A model generated the notes under the pieces. It was not told the DNA's origin. It worked only from the letters and a program-made list of their open reading frames with translations, and did no database searches. Below are positions 44,357-54,499 of a stretch of DNA of 64,000 nt, piece by piece (position 1 is the first letter of the stretch; the number at the start of each line of letters is the position of its first letter). Origin of the DNA: Rhipicephalus microplus (lineage: Eukaryota > Arthropoda > Arachnida > Ixodida > Ixodidae); the NCBI RefSeq assembly GCF_043290135.1, contig NC_134707.1, positions 73,350,508 to 73,414,507 on the forward strand, read 5' to 3'. A program made the position numbers and the translations under genes.

Positions 44357-44948
44357 GATGTTTTCGACGAAAAGTTTGGCTACCTTAGATGTGCTACCTT
44401 TCGGCAGGGTTTTCGTGTAGGCGAAGCGGGTGATGTAGTCGGTTGCTATGACGCTCCGTTTGTTTTCGACATCTGGCGTTGGCAACGGCCCAAGTAAGTC
44501 CATACTGATTTGCTGCAACGGATGGCAAAGTGGCTCGATGGGCAGCAGAAGTCCTGCTGTCTTTGTCGACGGTATCTTGCGTCACTGACAGTCACGGCAG
44601 GTCCTAACGTAACGAGTGACGTCAGTGGCAAGTCGTGCCCTGTAGTACTTTTCTTGTGTTCTTTCCAGCGTACTGGAAACGCCGAGGTGTCCAGCCGTCG
44701 GGTTGTCGCGTAGGGCCTCAAGTACGTCTGGTCTCACTGCTGAAAGAACTACGAGAAGGTGGTCAGGTTGGAGAGGTGGGGAGGTCTTCTTTAAGAGAAC
44801 TTCGTTTCGCAGGAAAAACAATTCCAGTCCTCTCTTGAAAACATTCGGAGCAGACGTTCTGTTACCCTTGAGGTACTCCACAAGGCTTCTGAGTTATGGA
44901 TAAGTTCGCTGTCCCTCGGCGAAGTCGTCCGCAGTTGTTCCTAAGAAG

Positions 44949-44953
44949 CTGTT
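44949..44953. repeat. Element C target-site duplication, left
   Basis: CTGTT, matching 51340-51344. Confidence 0.85.
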
Positions 44954-45831
44954 TTATGGTTAAAGGACGTTCGTCACTATGCTTGTCGATAGCGGACGAA
45001 AAAGGATTAACATCAACAATTGATGCGAACAAAAGAAGCTTTATATTGCACACTAGAGAGGAAATGGCAGGTGAAAATAAAACTATATATACAACCCTAC
45101 ACGCCAAGCATCACGCCACCTGCAGGAGAGTCAGACCTCTATTATAGGGAGAGCTCGCGGCTACGCTTACTCAGTGTTCAGCGCGTATATTTCTCAGTTC
45201 GCAAGCAGAAACCGCTGCCTCACAGTTTGGGTCCCCGTCGTCCCGACATGATGCGGTCGTCGACGTGCGCGAGGGCAAAGGTGGCACGGCTGGAACGGCT
45301 GACGGCACACGGATGCGCTACCGTGTGCAGCGCCGTTTAGTCGGATGTCGCGACCAACCCAGCAGCCTGGGTCGCAACTCCCGAGGTCCACGGTCAGGCC
45401 CCGGCTCCCGAGGACCACGCCCGGTAGGCCTCGCCCACGAACCTGCTCCCGGCCACTGCACCCAGGCAGGAGCCGTTCAACAGGCCCCGTCCTTGCACCT
45501 TGTACAGGCCGGCGGACTCGACCCCGAATGAACACACCGGAGCTCGACCTGGCCGACACGTAGGGGTCCCACGTCCGGCTCAGGAACGCTCCGAGGAACT
45601 CGTCCTCTGGAGCGGCGCACTGCTTCGTCTGCCTTCGTGGCCTCCACCCTCGAGCTCGCTTTCACACGTTCCTTCTTCTTCTCCTCTTCTTTTTCATTTC
45701 TTGTTATCGCCTTCGTGCCACCTGCCCTCCACTCGTCTTCTTCAGTTTCGGTTTCACGTTCCTCGGTGCTTTTAAGTCCTTTTAGCCACAAATCGTACCT
45801 AAACACAGCACTTTTGTGTCCTTTCCTTACA
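44954..45831 (-). repeat. Element C 3' LTR
   Basis: 878 bp, same length as the 5' LTR, with a few percent difference by eye. The terminal TG on the far side of the LTR partner (TGATGG) reads TTATGG here. Confidence 0.93.
45083..45091 (-). promoter_or_regulatory. TATA-like box in C 3' LTR
   Basis: TATATATAG on the minus strand, conserved in the other LTR at 50591-50599. It is a candidate core promoter, not tested. Confidence 0.35.
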
Positions 45832-46017
45832 GATATCCCCCTGCTCAAGAAAGTTGTTTAGAGGGAAAACAACTTTTCACAAGCGCGCGAGGTGAAGTAC
45901 CCAAAAGCGAAAACATAGCAAAGAAAAAATTATTTACAGAAGTTCATTTCGTTAGGGAAAGGGTGAATTAACATGAAAAGAAATTGTGCCACCACTAAAC
46001 GCTAACCAGCGGAGAAG

Positions 46018-47400
46018 TCAAATGCGGCTGAGGTAGTCGGCACCTATGTTGTCGGAGCCCTTAATGTACTCAACCACAAAGTCATACTCAGTAAGCAGTA
46101 GGCTCCAGCGGAGTACTCGCCTGTTGATGTGTTTTGCAGAATTTATGTAAGCAAGAGGCTGGTGGTCAGTTTGCAGCACGAATTGGTTTCCGAAGAGGTA
46201 CATATGAAACTTTTGGATAGCCCACACAAGAGCCAGCGCCTCTCTTTCGATTGTTGAGTACCGTGACTCCCGTTCGAGCAGTTTACGGCTTGCGCAGGCT
46301 ACCGGATGAAACATGCCGTCGTGACGCTGCATTAAAACGGCTCCAATGCTGGATGAAGATGCATCCGCGCGCAATATGAATGGCTCTTGTAAGTCCGGTG
46401 ATCGCAGTACCGGACCAGATGATAGTATACGCTGTAGTGCTACAAACGCTTGTTCATGGCATTCTTCCCAGATGACCTTATTTGGACCTCGCTTCCTAGT
46501 GAGTTCCGTTAGAGGTGATACTACAGTGGAGTAATTGGGGACGAAATCCCGATAATAACCGGTTAAACATAGAAAGGAGTGAACTTCTTTCTTAGTCTTC
46601 GGTCTCTTTGCGGCCTGAATCTTCTCCATTGTCTCAATCTGGGGTCGGAGAAGATTGTTTCCGAGAATGTGTCCCAAGAATTTCAGTTCGGCAAAAGCCA
46701 CCTCACTTTTCGATGGCTTTATTGTGAGATGAGCTGCCCTGACACGTTGCAGAAACCTGGTGAGAGTTATGTGCTCGTCCCAAGTTTGTGTGGCTATGAG
46801 CACATCGTCAAAATAGTGATAGACGTTCGGTATTACATCTACCACTCGTCTCATTAGTCGGGTGAACACAGCAGGCGCTGTTTTGATGCCGAAAGGCATG
46901 AATCTGAATTGGTAAAGGCCAGAAGAGGACTGAAAAGCGGTGAAGACCTTCGATGCTTCGTGCATCGGCACCTGCCAGTACCCTTTGGTGAAGTCGAACT
47001 TCGAAAAGTAGCGGCTCTGACCTAGTTTGGCAAAGATCAGGTCCACTTGCGGTATCGGTTCGTTGTCTGTAACGACGACTCGATTCAGCTGTCTGAAATC
47101 AATGCAAAGTCGATTGTTCCCGTCTTTCTTCTTGACCGCGACGATGGGAGCTTGATACGGGGACTCCGAGGGCTCAATGATACCTTGTGATAGCATGTCC
47201 TGTACTTCTTTTTCTACAGTTTCTTGGATGGCGAATGGTATAGGGTACGGGCGTACCTTTACCGGTGTTTCAGTGGTAAGGCGTAACTTGCACTCGACGA
47301 GGTCCATCTTCCCTGGCACGTCAGAAAATACATCATGGAACTCTCTCAGGAGTTCCTTATTTGGTCTGTCTGCGGGCTGTTCAAGTTAGTCGCTACTAAC
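46018..47400 (-). CDS. Element C reverse transcriptase and RNase H
   Basis: An open frame of 433 codons from 47319 to 46018, with an upstream in-frame extension (PNKELLREFHDVFSDV) back to a stop near 47390. RT: KVRPYPIPFA, SESPYQAPIVAVKKKDG, CIDFRQLNRV, FSKFDFTKGYWQVPM, MPFGIKTAPAVFTRLM, catalytic YHYFDDVLIA, LKFLGHILG. RNase H: LRADASSSSIGAVLMQ, STIEREALALVWAIQKFHMYLFG, LQTDHQPLAY, YIKGSDNIGADYLSR. All RT and RNase H acids are present. It copies element RNA to DNA and removes the RNA. It is the last coding domain before the 3' LTR, with no integrase after it. Confidence 0.95.
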
Positions 47401-47621
47401 ACATTTTTATATGTTTCCCTTTGGTGCAGGGCAACAAAGGGAATTTCTCGCTCGTCCACAGTGTCTGACTGCACAGAAACTGCAGCTTGTTATGCTTCAT
47501 TTTTGGGCTCCCTTTCGTGGTATTTCTTGAGAAGGTTAATGTGAAAAAGACTTCTCCGTGTTCTGAGATCTATCTCGTAGTCATATTCACTGCGTTTTTC
47601 AAGCACTGTGAAGGGTCCCTT

Positions 47622-48532
47622 CTATGTCAAGATCAATTTATTCTTATCTGATGGTAGCAACAGCAATACTTTGTCTCCGGGTGATAGTTGTCGAACTCTT
47701 GCTTTCCTATCGTAATATTTCTTCTGTGTCATTTTCGCCTTCAGGAATTCTTCGTGTGCTACCTTGCAGGTGTCTTGCAGTCGCTCCTGGAAGTCTATAA
47801 CATACTCGTTTGTTGTTTTCGTTTCAGGATCGATGTTGGCCCCTGTCCACAGTTCCTTAAGGATCGACATTGGCCCGCGTACAAATCTTTCATAGAGGAG
47901 ATCGAACGGCGCGAATCCAAGGCTCGTTTGGGGAACTTCACGGTATGCAAAGAGCAGGGGAGCCAAGTATCTGTCCCAATGTTGCGGCCGATCTTGACAC
48001 ATGCGGCGAACCATTTGTTTGAGAGTGCCAATAAATCTCTCCACAAGTCCGTTGGCCATGGGGTGATAAGGCGTTGTGGGTAGCTGACGAAATGAAAGTA
48101 GCCGACCGAGTTCCTGCATGAGACTCGAGGTGAACGACTTTCCACGGTCGCTCACTATCTCACGGGGCACTCCAACGCGAGAGAACATCTCTACTAGTGC
48201 TTCTGCTATGCGCTCTGTCTCGATGCTCGGTAGTGCCACCGCATCCGGGTAACGCGTAGCGAAGTCTACCATCGTTAAGAAATACTTGTTGCCCTTGGAT
48301 GACGTTGGTGACAAAGGGCCAATAATATCGATGACAACCCGCTGAAAAGGTGTGTCTATGATAGGCATATTTCCCAATGGAACTTGTCCGACGAGGTGTT
48401 TAGGCACGGTCCTCTGACATATGTCACACGACTTCACGAACCATATCACATCAGCCCGTACACCCGACCAATAAAACTCTGTAAGGACATGGTATGTTGT
48501 CCTTCTTTGCCCTTGGTGACCAGACAGAAGGC
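47622..48532 (-). pseudogene. Element C integrase (upstream of RT)
   Basis: The H2C2 zinc domain begins at about 48535 (SGHQGQRRTTYHVLTEFYW to KSCDICQ), with one frameshift and one TAA near 48530. From 48449 the frame is clean: IDIIGPLSPTS, FLTMVDFATRYPDAVAL (Asp 1), EIVSDRGKSFTSSLM (Asp 2), HPMANGLVERFIGTLKQM (Glu), then the C-terminal domain (FAPFDLLYERFVRGP, KKYYDRKARVRQLSPGDKVLLLLP). The DDE triad is intact. A TAG at 47622 ends it, and recognisable sequence continues for about 40 residues beyond. It lies 5' of RT, which is unusual for gypsy. Confidence 0.93.
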
Positions 48533-50398
48533 TTAATGAGCCATCTTCATTACGGTGTTCCGAAGATCCTTGGGTACTACAAGTTGCTCCAAGTCTCGCC
48601 TTTCTGCCGTGTGGTGGCGCATGTCGCGTACCAGCACAAACTCAGTGACTGCTGGCTTCTTAGATATGATCTTCTCCAACGCGGCGAAGCAGGTTTCCAG
48701 CGTGGGATCTGTGTGCTGTAAATTCTTTAGCGCTTCCCGGCTGATATCCAGGGGTTGGATCCGAGGAACAATCAGTTCACGGGGCTTTTTCCTTTCTTTT
48801 CCTGCAGCCGCCGACATGTCATCTTGTCGACTTCTATCTGATGAGGTTGCATCTTCAGGTTCTTCTTCAGTGCATACTGGATCACGGTGAATCTGTGCTA
48901 GTTTTGGACGTCCTGCTGGCTGCTTCGGGGCTGGTTGGGCAGCTGACAGTACACCCGCAATGTTGCCAAGCACGACTTCATACAATGGATTCTTCAAACA
49001 AACAGCAAGCACCTGACCTCTGAAAAACGGAGAATCTATGTACACCTCTGCTTCTGGTAAGACTTTTGCAGATCGGTCCAATAAGCGAATGGTACGGGTG
49101 TTGTCAGTCAAGTTGCAGTCAGGAACTAGTAATCGTTTCACCACTACTGTATTGCAATCGGTATCCCGCAATACGGTAACCAGCTTCCCTTCGAGATAGC
49201 CCTTTACAGTCGGCATTTGTTTTGACCCGTTGTCGCAAGTTGCGTTGCTTTGGGTCCCATCACAAATGTCATGACAATGTTTCTCATCCTGATTGTCAGG
49301 CGCATCTTCCATTGATTTCTCATGCTGCGCTTTCTGGTATCCCAAGACGGAACATGATGCCTCTCTACGTTTTGCCGAGTTTGAGGGACAACTATCGAAT
49401 TCGTGCCCTGACTTCATACAGATCCAGCACGACGTCGCCTTGGGCGCTCGAGACTTTGTCCAGCAATCGGAAGCTCGATGACCCGGCTTGTTGCACAGAA
49501 AACAAAGCGGTTTTCCTTTGCTTTCGCTGACAGTGTCAACTTTAGCTGTAGCCATCGGTTTCCCTTTTTCGTCTTTTCCTCTAGCGAGATTCACTATTCC
49601 CTGAGCTTCCAAATATTGATCAGACGTCGTTGCCAACGTGTCCAGGTTATGACATCCTCGCTCCTTCAGGAAGACAGCCAACTTCTCGTCGCACCGCCTG
49701 AGGAATCGCTCGGACACCATCTTGTCTCGCAGTGCATCATATGTTTTGGGAATCTTTGCCAGCTCCTGCCAATGGTCGAAGTATCCACAGAGACGTCCCG
49801 CGAACTGTCGACCTGTCTCAGTATTCTCGGGCTGGGCATCCCTAAACTTTGTGCGGTATCCCTGCTCTGTATAACGGAACCGCTGGAGGAGCGTCTGCTT
49901 GAGCTTTGCGTAGTCCGTAGGGTCTTCTGCAGACATCCGTCCTACCACGGTCAAGGCTTCTCCCGTTAGACACAAGCTCAGTGACAGGGCCCACTTGTCG
50001 GTTGGCCAGCCTTGGCTCATGGCAACCCTCTCAAATCTCTGGATGTACGCATCCAGTTCGTCCCTACTCTCATTGTAGGGCAGAATAATTTTGTGTGGGC
50101 TGCGAAAACTCTGACCACCACCCATACTATCGTCCGCAGAACTCGTGCTCGGCCGCTGCGCTTCTGCGACACGACGTCGCTCCTCGAGCAGGAGCCTTTC
50201 ATCCTCCATGCGAGCTATTTCACGCTCATGCTCCACCTGTGCTGCTAGCCGTGCCTCCTCTCGATTTTTCGCTCTCTGGTCCCTCATTTCTTTTTCCTCA
50301 GCGCTCACCCATGCCAGCAAAGCCTCACCACTCAGCCCCATCTCCTTCCCTAGCTCAACTAGCTTTTCTTGTCGTCCATCCTCGTCCGCCACACACAA
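48533..50398 (-). CDS. Element C gag and protease-like polyprotein
   Basis: An open frame of 621 codons with no ATG in the first 20 codons, so the true start is uncertain. A charged coiled-coil segment (about 30-80, with REEARLAAQVEHEREIARME) precedes a capsid-like core (about 100-270: DELDAYIQRFERVAMSQGW, DKWALSLSLCLTGEAL, LLQRFRYTEQGYRTKF). Two zinc knuckles follow, CFLCNKPGHRASDC and CWICMKSGHEFDSC. A retropepsin-like region near residues 400-420 reads VLRDTDCNTVVVK, so the DTG active site has become DTD. The frame runs on into the start of the integrase zinc domain (RHHTAERRDLEQLVVP) before a TAA at 48533. Confidence 0.9.
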   Translation of the reverse strand: MCVADEDGRQEKLVELGKEMGLSGEALLAWVSAEEKEMRDQRAKNREEARLAAQVEHEREIARMEDERLLLEERRRVAEAQRPSTSSADDSMGGGQSFRSPHKIILPYNESRDELDAYIQRFERVAMSQGWPTDKWALSLSLCLTGEALTVVGRMSAEDPTDYAKLKQTLLQRFRYTEQGYRTKFRDAQPENTETGRQFAGRLCGYFDHWQELAKIPKTYDALRDKMVSERFLRRCDEKLAVFLKERGCHNLDTLATTSDQYLEAQGIVNLARGKDEKGKPMATAKVDTVSESKGKPLCFLCNKPGHRASDCWTKSRAPKATSCWICMKSGHEFDSCPSNSAKRREASCSVLGYQKAQHEKSMEDAPDNQDEKHCHDICDGTQSNATCDNGSKQMPTVKGYLEGKLVTVLRDTDCNTVVVKRLLVPDCNLTDNTRTIRLLDRSAKVLPEAEVYIDSPFFRGQVLAVCLKNPLYEVVLGNIAGVLSAAQPAPKQPAGRPKLAQIHRDPVCTEEEPEDATSSDRSRQDDMSAAAGKERKKPRELIVPRIQPLDISREALKNLQHTDPTLETCFAALEKIISKKPAVTEFVLVRDMRHHTAERRDLEQLVVPKDLRNTVMKMAH

Positions 50399-50442
50399 AC
50401 AACGTGAGGCTCTCAGATGTAAGGCGAGAGCTTAGTCCTGTC

Positions 50443-50454
50443 TCGCGGACGCCA
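50443..50454 (-). other. Element C primer-binding site
   Basis: TGGCGTCCGCGA on the minus strand, a few bases after the 5' LTR, in the primer position. It differs from the signature of B and D, so a different tRNA is used. Confidence 0.5.
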
Positions 50455-50461
50455 GAAATTG

Positions 50462-51339
50462 TGATGGTTGAAGGACGTTCGTCACTATGCTTGTCGATAG
50501 CGGACAAAAAAGGATTAACATCAACAATTGATGCGAGCAAAAGAAGCTTTATATTGCACACTAGAGAGTAAATGGCAGGTGAAAATAAAACTATATATAC
50601 AACCCTACACGCCAAGCATGACGCCACCTGCAGGAGAGTCAGACCTCTATTATGCGGAGAGCTCGCGGCTACGCTTACTCATTGTTCAGCGCGTATAATT
50701 CTCAGTTCGCAAGCAGAAACCACTGCCTCACAGTTTGGGTCCCCGTCGTCCCGACATGATGCGGTTGTCGACGTGCGCGAGGGCAAAGGTGGCACGGCTG
50801 GAACGGCTGACGGCACACGGATGCGCTACCGTGTGCAGCGCCGTTTAGTGGGACGTCGCGACCAACCCAGCAGCCTGGGTCGCAACTCCCGAGGTTCAGG
50901 GTCAGGCCCCTGCTCCCGAGGACCACGCCCGGTAGGCCTCGCCCACGAACCTGCTCCCGGCCACTGCACCCAGGCAGGAGCCGTTCAGCAGGCCCCGTCC
51001 TTGCACCTTGTACAGGCCGGCGGACTCAACCCCGAACGAACACACCGGAGCTCGACCTGGCCGACACGTACGGGTCCCACGTCCGGCTCAGGAACGCTCC
51101 CAGAAACTCGTCCTCTCGAGCGGCGCACTGCTTCGTCTGCCTTCGTGGCCTCCACCCTCGAGCTCGCTTTCGCACGTTCCTTCTTCTTCTCCTCTTCTTT
51201 TTCATTTCTTGTTATCGCCTTCGTGCCACCTGCCCTCCGCTCGTCTTCTTCAGTTTCGGTTTGACGTTCCTCGGCGCTTTTAAGTCGTTTTAGCCACAAA
51301 TCGTACATAAACACAGCACTTTTGTGTCCTTTCTTTACA
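50462..51339 (-). repeat. Element C 5' LTR
   Basis: 878 bp. It ends at the gag leader on the left side (TGATGG when read on the plus strand) and at CTTTACA on the right. Confidence 0.93.
50591..50599 (-). promoter_or_regulatory. TATA-like box in C 5' LTR
   Basis: TATATATAG on the minus strand, at the same place as in the 3' LTR. It would drive element C transcription. Confidence 0.35.
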
Positions 51340-51344
51340 CTGTT
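51340..51344. repeat. Element C target-site duplication, right
   Basis: CTGTT, matching 44949-44953. Confidence 0.85.
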
Positions 51345-52392
51345 TTCATCCAAACCGTCGGGCAGCGGTGGTTCGACGGGGGCGCGAGACAAGCAGTCAG
51401 TGTCACAGTGTTTTCTTCCAGACTTCCAAACGACGGTCTCGTCGAATTCTTGAAGTCTGAGGCTCCATTGTGCGAAGATACTCGCAGGCTCTTTCAAGTT
51501 AGCCAGCTAACCCAATGCGTGGTGGTCGCTCACAAATTTGAAAGGCCTGCCATGGAGGTAGAGGTGAAACTTTGACGCTGTCCAGATGATGGCAAGGCAC
51601 TCCTTTTCTATTGTGAAATAGTTAGCCTCGGTCTCAGATAGCGACTGTCTAGCATAACCTTTTCTACGCCGCCATTCCTTTGCACAAGGATGACGCCGAG
51701 TCCCACGTTGCTTGAGTTGGTGTGTACTTCTGTTTTGTTGTATTCATCGGAATGCGCAAGTATGTGTGGTGTATGGAGGCATTGTTCAAGTTGCTGAAAT
51801 GCTTCCTCCTGTGGGGCTTCCCGCCTGAATTCGACGTTGCTCTTTGTAAGGCGAGTTAGTGGCTTGGCGATCTGTGAAAAACGTTTGACGAAACGTCTGC
51901 AATGGGTGCACAATCCGCGCAATTGGCATACACTCTTCTCGTCAATTGGCAGCGAGAAATCAGCGATGGCGGCTGTTTTCCTTGGGTAAGAACGGGCTCC
52001 AGACTTGCTAATGGCATTTCCCAGGAAAAACAGCTTTTTATGCGCGAAGCGGCATTTTTCTGGCAACACGGATGGTCCCGAGATGTCGATAGCTTGAAGC
52101 ACCGCTTGAAGGCGCCGGAAATTCTTGTCGCAGCTCGAGGAAAACACGACGACGTCATCTAAGCACATGAGGCAAGTCTGCCATTTCAATCCAGCCAGGA
52201 CGGTGTCGATAACGCACTGGAACGTCACTGGCGCCGAGCAAAGACTAAATGGCATGACCTTAAACCCAAAAAGGCCGTCTGGTATTATAAAGGCCATCTT
52301 CTCTTGATTCTCTCGTCAACATCAATTCGCCAAGAGCCCGTTTTGAGGTACATCGAAGAAAAGTATTTGGTGCTGTGAAGTCATTCCAGGAC
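51345..52392 (-). pseudogene. Element A RT (palm to thumb) and RNase H
   Basis: Minus strand from about 52390: LHSTKYFSS, a frameshift near 52300, then IIPDGLFGFKVMPFSLCSAPVTFQ, LMCLDDVVVFSS (Tyr of the YxDD box replaced by Cys), [33 protein letters not shown]. RNase H: EVHTNSSNVGLG (Asp to Asn), a frameshift near 51650, FTIEKECLAIIW, FVSDHHAL followed by a stop, WSLRLQEFDETVVW, CLSRAPVEPPLPDG. The end is the C insertion point. The RT start lies at 53708, across an unrelated insert. Confidence 0.88.
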
Positions 52393-53707
52393 TTCGTCTA
52401 TACACTAGAACACAGCGATCTCAGTGCGCGCTGTCATATTGAAAACTGCGTTGCGCCATCTGTTGCAAGCACGGCGAAACAATACCCATGCACTGCCACG
52501 TGAGCAGATTCTCCGCGAATCAAACGCAAATCTGCACAACCTTAGTGCGGTTGTGAGCATGTCTCGTGCTCTTTAACTCCTGGAATTTTGAGCTGACTTC
52601 GGGTGAAATGTCAAGGAGACTTTCATTGGTAGTCCAGAATATCTAGAGAACGTGCACTGCAGACTAAGAAAGCAACTTCAGGTACGTACTAATGCGATTG
52701 AAAGAAACGCGAACAGCGGAAAGCGTTCTTCTAAGTCGCACTGTGGCGTTCTTCTAAGTCGCACTGGAAAGCTTTCTTCTAAGTCGCACTAAGTCGCACT
52801 GTGGCGTGCCTTGGCTGTGCCACGGCAGCATATGTGCTGTAATGGCGTCAACGTAGCACTAGATAGTCTCGCTCCAACTTGTGCACATCCATGCATGTGT
52901 TTAACATTTGCCCCTTATGTCGGGCACTCTGAACACACACTTGCGTTGCAAAAATGCCAACCAGAACAAGATTTGATAATGATATGGTGACGCCTACCAA
53001 AATCACAGATTCACCTAGTGAGTTAAGGCATGCCGCAGTTCTGCTGAGCCGAAAGCTATGCTTTTCGCATCATTCACATCTCTTTGCGTCGCCTTAGTAC
53101 GCCGTTACAGTTGTATAAGTGCGTGGTGCTTGTATCCACGCGTGAGTTGTAATATATCCTATTACTGGCATGCGTCCTGCGAAAGAGTACGGCCATGATT
53201 TGGTGCCCCACACTGTACAAGCGTACTGCATGTAAATCGCTGCTGTAAAGCGGAACAGCTGGCGTCACGCTTCAGTAAACGCAATAAATATATTTACTCG
53301 TGCACTTTTGCTAGACTCGTAGTGTTTCCTGACGATTGCGATTATATCCACTGGCTGCGGAGCGCGGCATTTTTTCTTGTAGATGAAAGTCTGTGCAATC
53401 AGAAAACAAGGCACGTGCATGATTGCCACATCTTGTAGGGATCTTCACAGACAGTGTTGAGTAACATGTTACTGTTGTGCTGGTTGTTTTCGCATCCTAA
53501 GACGGCGCAGTGGTACACATGTGACTTCTTATAAGCTGGTGCAGTGTGAACAGCCGCTTTTCTCCCATAATAAAGTCCCAGAGCCACTGCTTGCTATGCT
53601 AGTGGGCACCCCCTTGGTAGTTCAAAACGAATTCTGGCCTCTGTGGGAGCGAGGGTATACCACCGAACGCACCTGGGTGCTAGATAGGCATGCTCGCATC
53701 CCTACGT
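52393..53707. other. Unidentified 1.3-kb insert in element A RT
   Basis: Family A RT stops after the LHSTKYFSS region at the left and resumes with RRLNKITKKDVYPLTR at the right, so about 1.3 kb was inserted. It holds a tandem array of TTCTTCTAAGTCGCACTG-like words at about 52725-52805. A 62-codon minus-strand frame (53587-53399) has CAVLGCENNQHNSN, faintly like a THAP zinc finger start. No LTR, TIR or TSD could be fixed. Confidence 0.5.
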
Positions 53708-54470
53708 GTGAGAGGGTACACATCCTTCTTTGTGATTTTGTTCAGGCGCCGGTTATTGACGAAAAAACGTAGGTCCCATCCTTTTCTTCCCCAATACCAG
53801 GGGTGGTGCCCACGGACTCTTAGACAACTGATTGATGTCGTCACGTAGCATTTCACCGACTTGTTTCTTCATAGCGTCGCGCTAGCGCGTCGAGACTCGG
53901 TGAGTTCATTGTCGAACTGGTCGGGCCCTTTCTTCTGTTAGGATGCAATTTTTTGCGACTGGGGTTTGTCGAAGTCGCGATGATGACGAGAAGGAGACCT
54001 TGATTTGCTACAGCAGAGACTCAAGCTGGTCTTGCTTGCACTTCGAAAGGCTTAGATTAACGTCGAAATCTCGTTCGAGACCTCAATTTGTCGAAGCAGA
54101 ATAGGCAGCATCAAAGAGAGCGAATGAATTACTGGCTTCCACGAATTCGTCAATGTAGGCGACTGTCGTACCACGGTTGAGGCGCCTGTATTCAGGACTG
54201 AAATTTGTCAGCACCACCTTTGCCTTGCCGTCACGCAGCAGAGCTGTGGCTCTGGCGACGCAAATTAGACGGTTTAGAAGCAAGTGCTGATCGCCCTCGA
54301 CGACGTTTTCAAGGTTTCCGGCTTTGTCAGTGCCAACAAGAATGACGACGCTGTAGAAAGGCGGCGCGGTGATCTGCTCTTCCAGCACTATCTATGCATG
54401 AATTCTTGGAGTCGTAGGGTGTCGTGATAAGTGCTGGCGCGCAGTTATCGCGTCTAATCTGTGCTCACTC
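53708..54470 (-). pseudogene. Element A RT start and pre-RT linker
   Basis: On the minus strand, 54388-54083 is open and matches the linker of B: ITAPPFYSVVILVGTD, HLLLNRLICVARATALL, KVVLTNFSPEYRRLNRGTTVAYID. A degraded stretch follows to KKDGTY and then RRLNKITKKDVYP at about 53745. Protease, gag and the 5' LTR of A are missing; a plus-strand Mag-like element begins next to it. Confidence 0.8.
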
Positions 54471-54499
54471 AAGTCACGGGATTTGACGTAGGTGGGCCT

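Larger units (their letters stand above)
44353..44953 (-). pseudogene. Element A integrase, N-terminal half
   Basis: Minus strand: RNase H-integrase linker (DDFAEGQR, a stop, LVEYLKGNR), the H2C2 zinc domain (AGHLGVSSTLERTQEKYYRA, CRDCQ) and the core start (DLLGPLPTP, VIATDYITR with the first catalytic Asp). It stops at the insertion point of B on the left and of C on the right. A TAA interrupts the linker. Confidence 0.87.
44954..51339 (-). mobile_element. Element C: Gmr1-like gypsy, integrase before RT
   Basis: A 6386-bp LTR retrotransposon on the minus strand with LTRs of 878 bp at both ends and a 5-bp target-site duplication. From its 5' end (right) the order is LTR, gag with two zinc knuckles, protease-like, integrase, reverse transcriptase, RNase H, LTR. 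The RT is of Ty3/gypsy type, yet integrase precedes it, as in Ty1/copia. This is the hallmark of Gmr1-like elements known from fish and some invertebrates. A few stops and one frameshift break it. It sits inside element A, between its RNase H and integrase. Confidence 0.9.

Noticed and set aside
45265..45861. Several 70-120 codon frames inside the C LTRs, on both strands
   Set aside because: They lie within LTR sequence duplicated at 50462-51339. GC-rich LTR DNA stays open by chance.
50572..51264. 230-codon plus-strand frame
   Set aside because: It lies wholly in the C 5' LTR, is antisense to the element, and its counterpart in the other LTR is interrupted.
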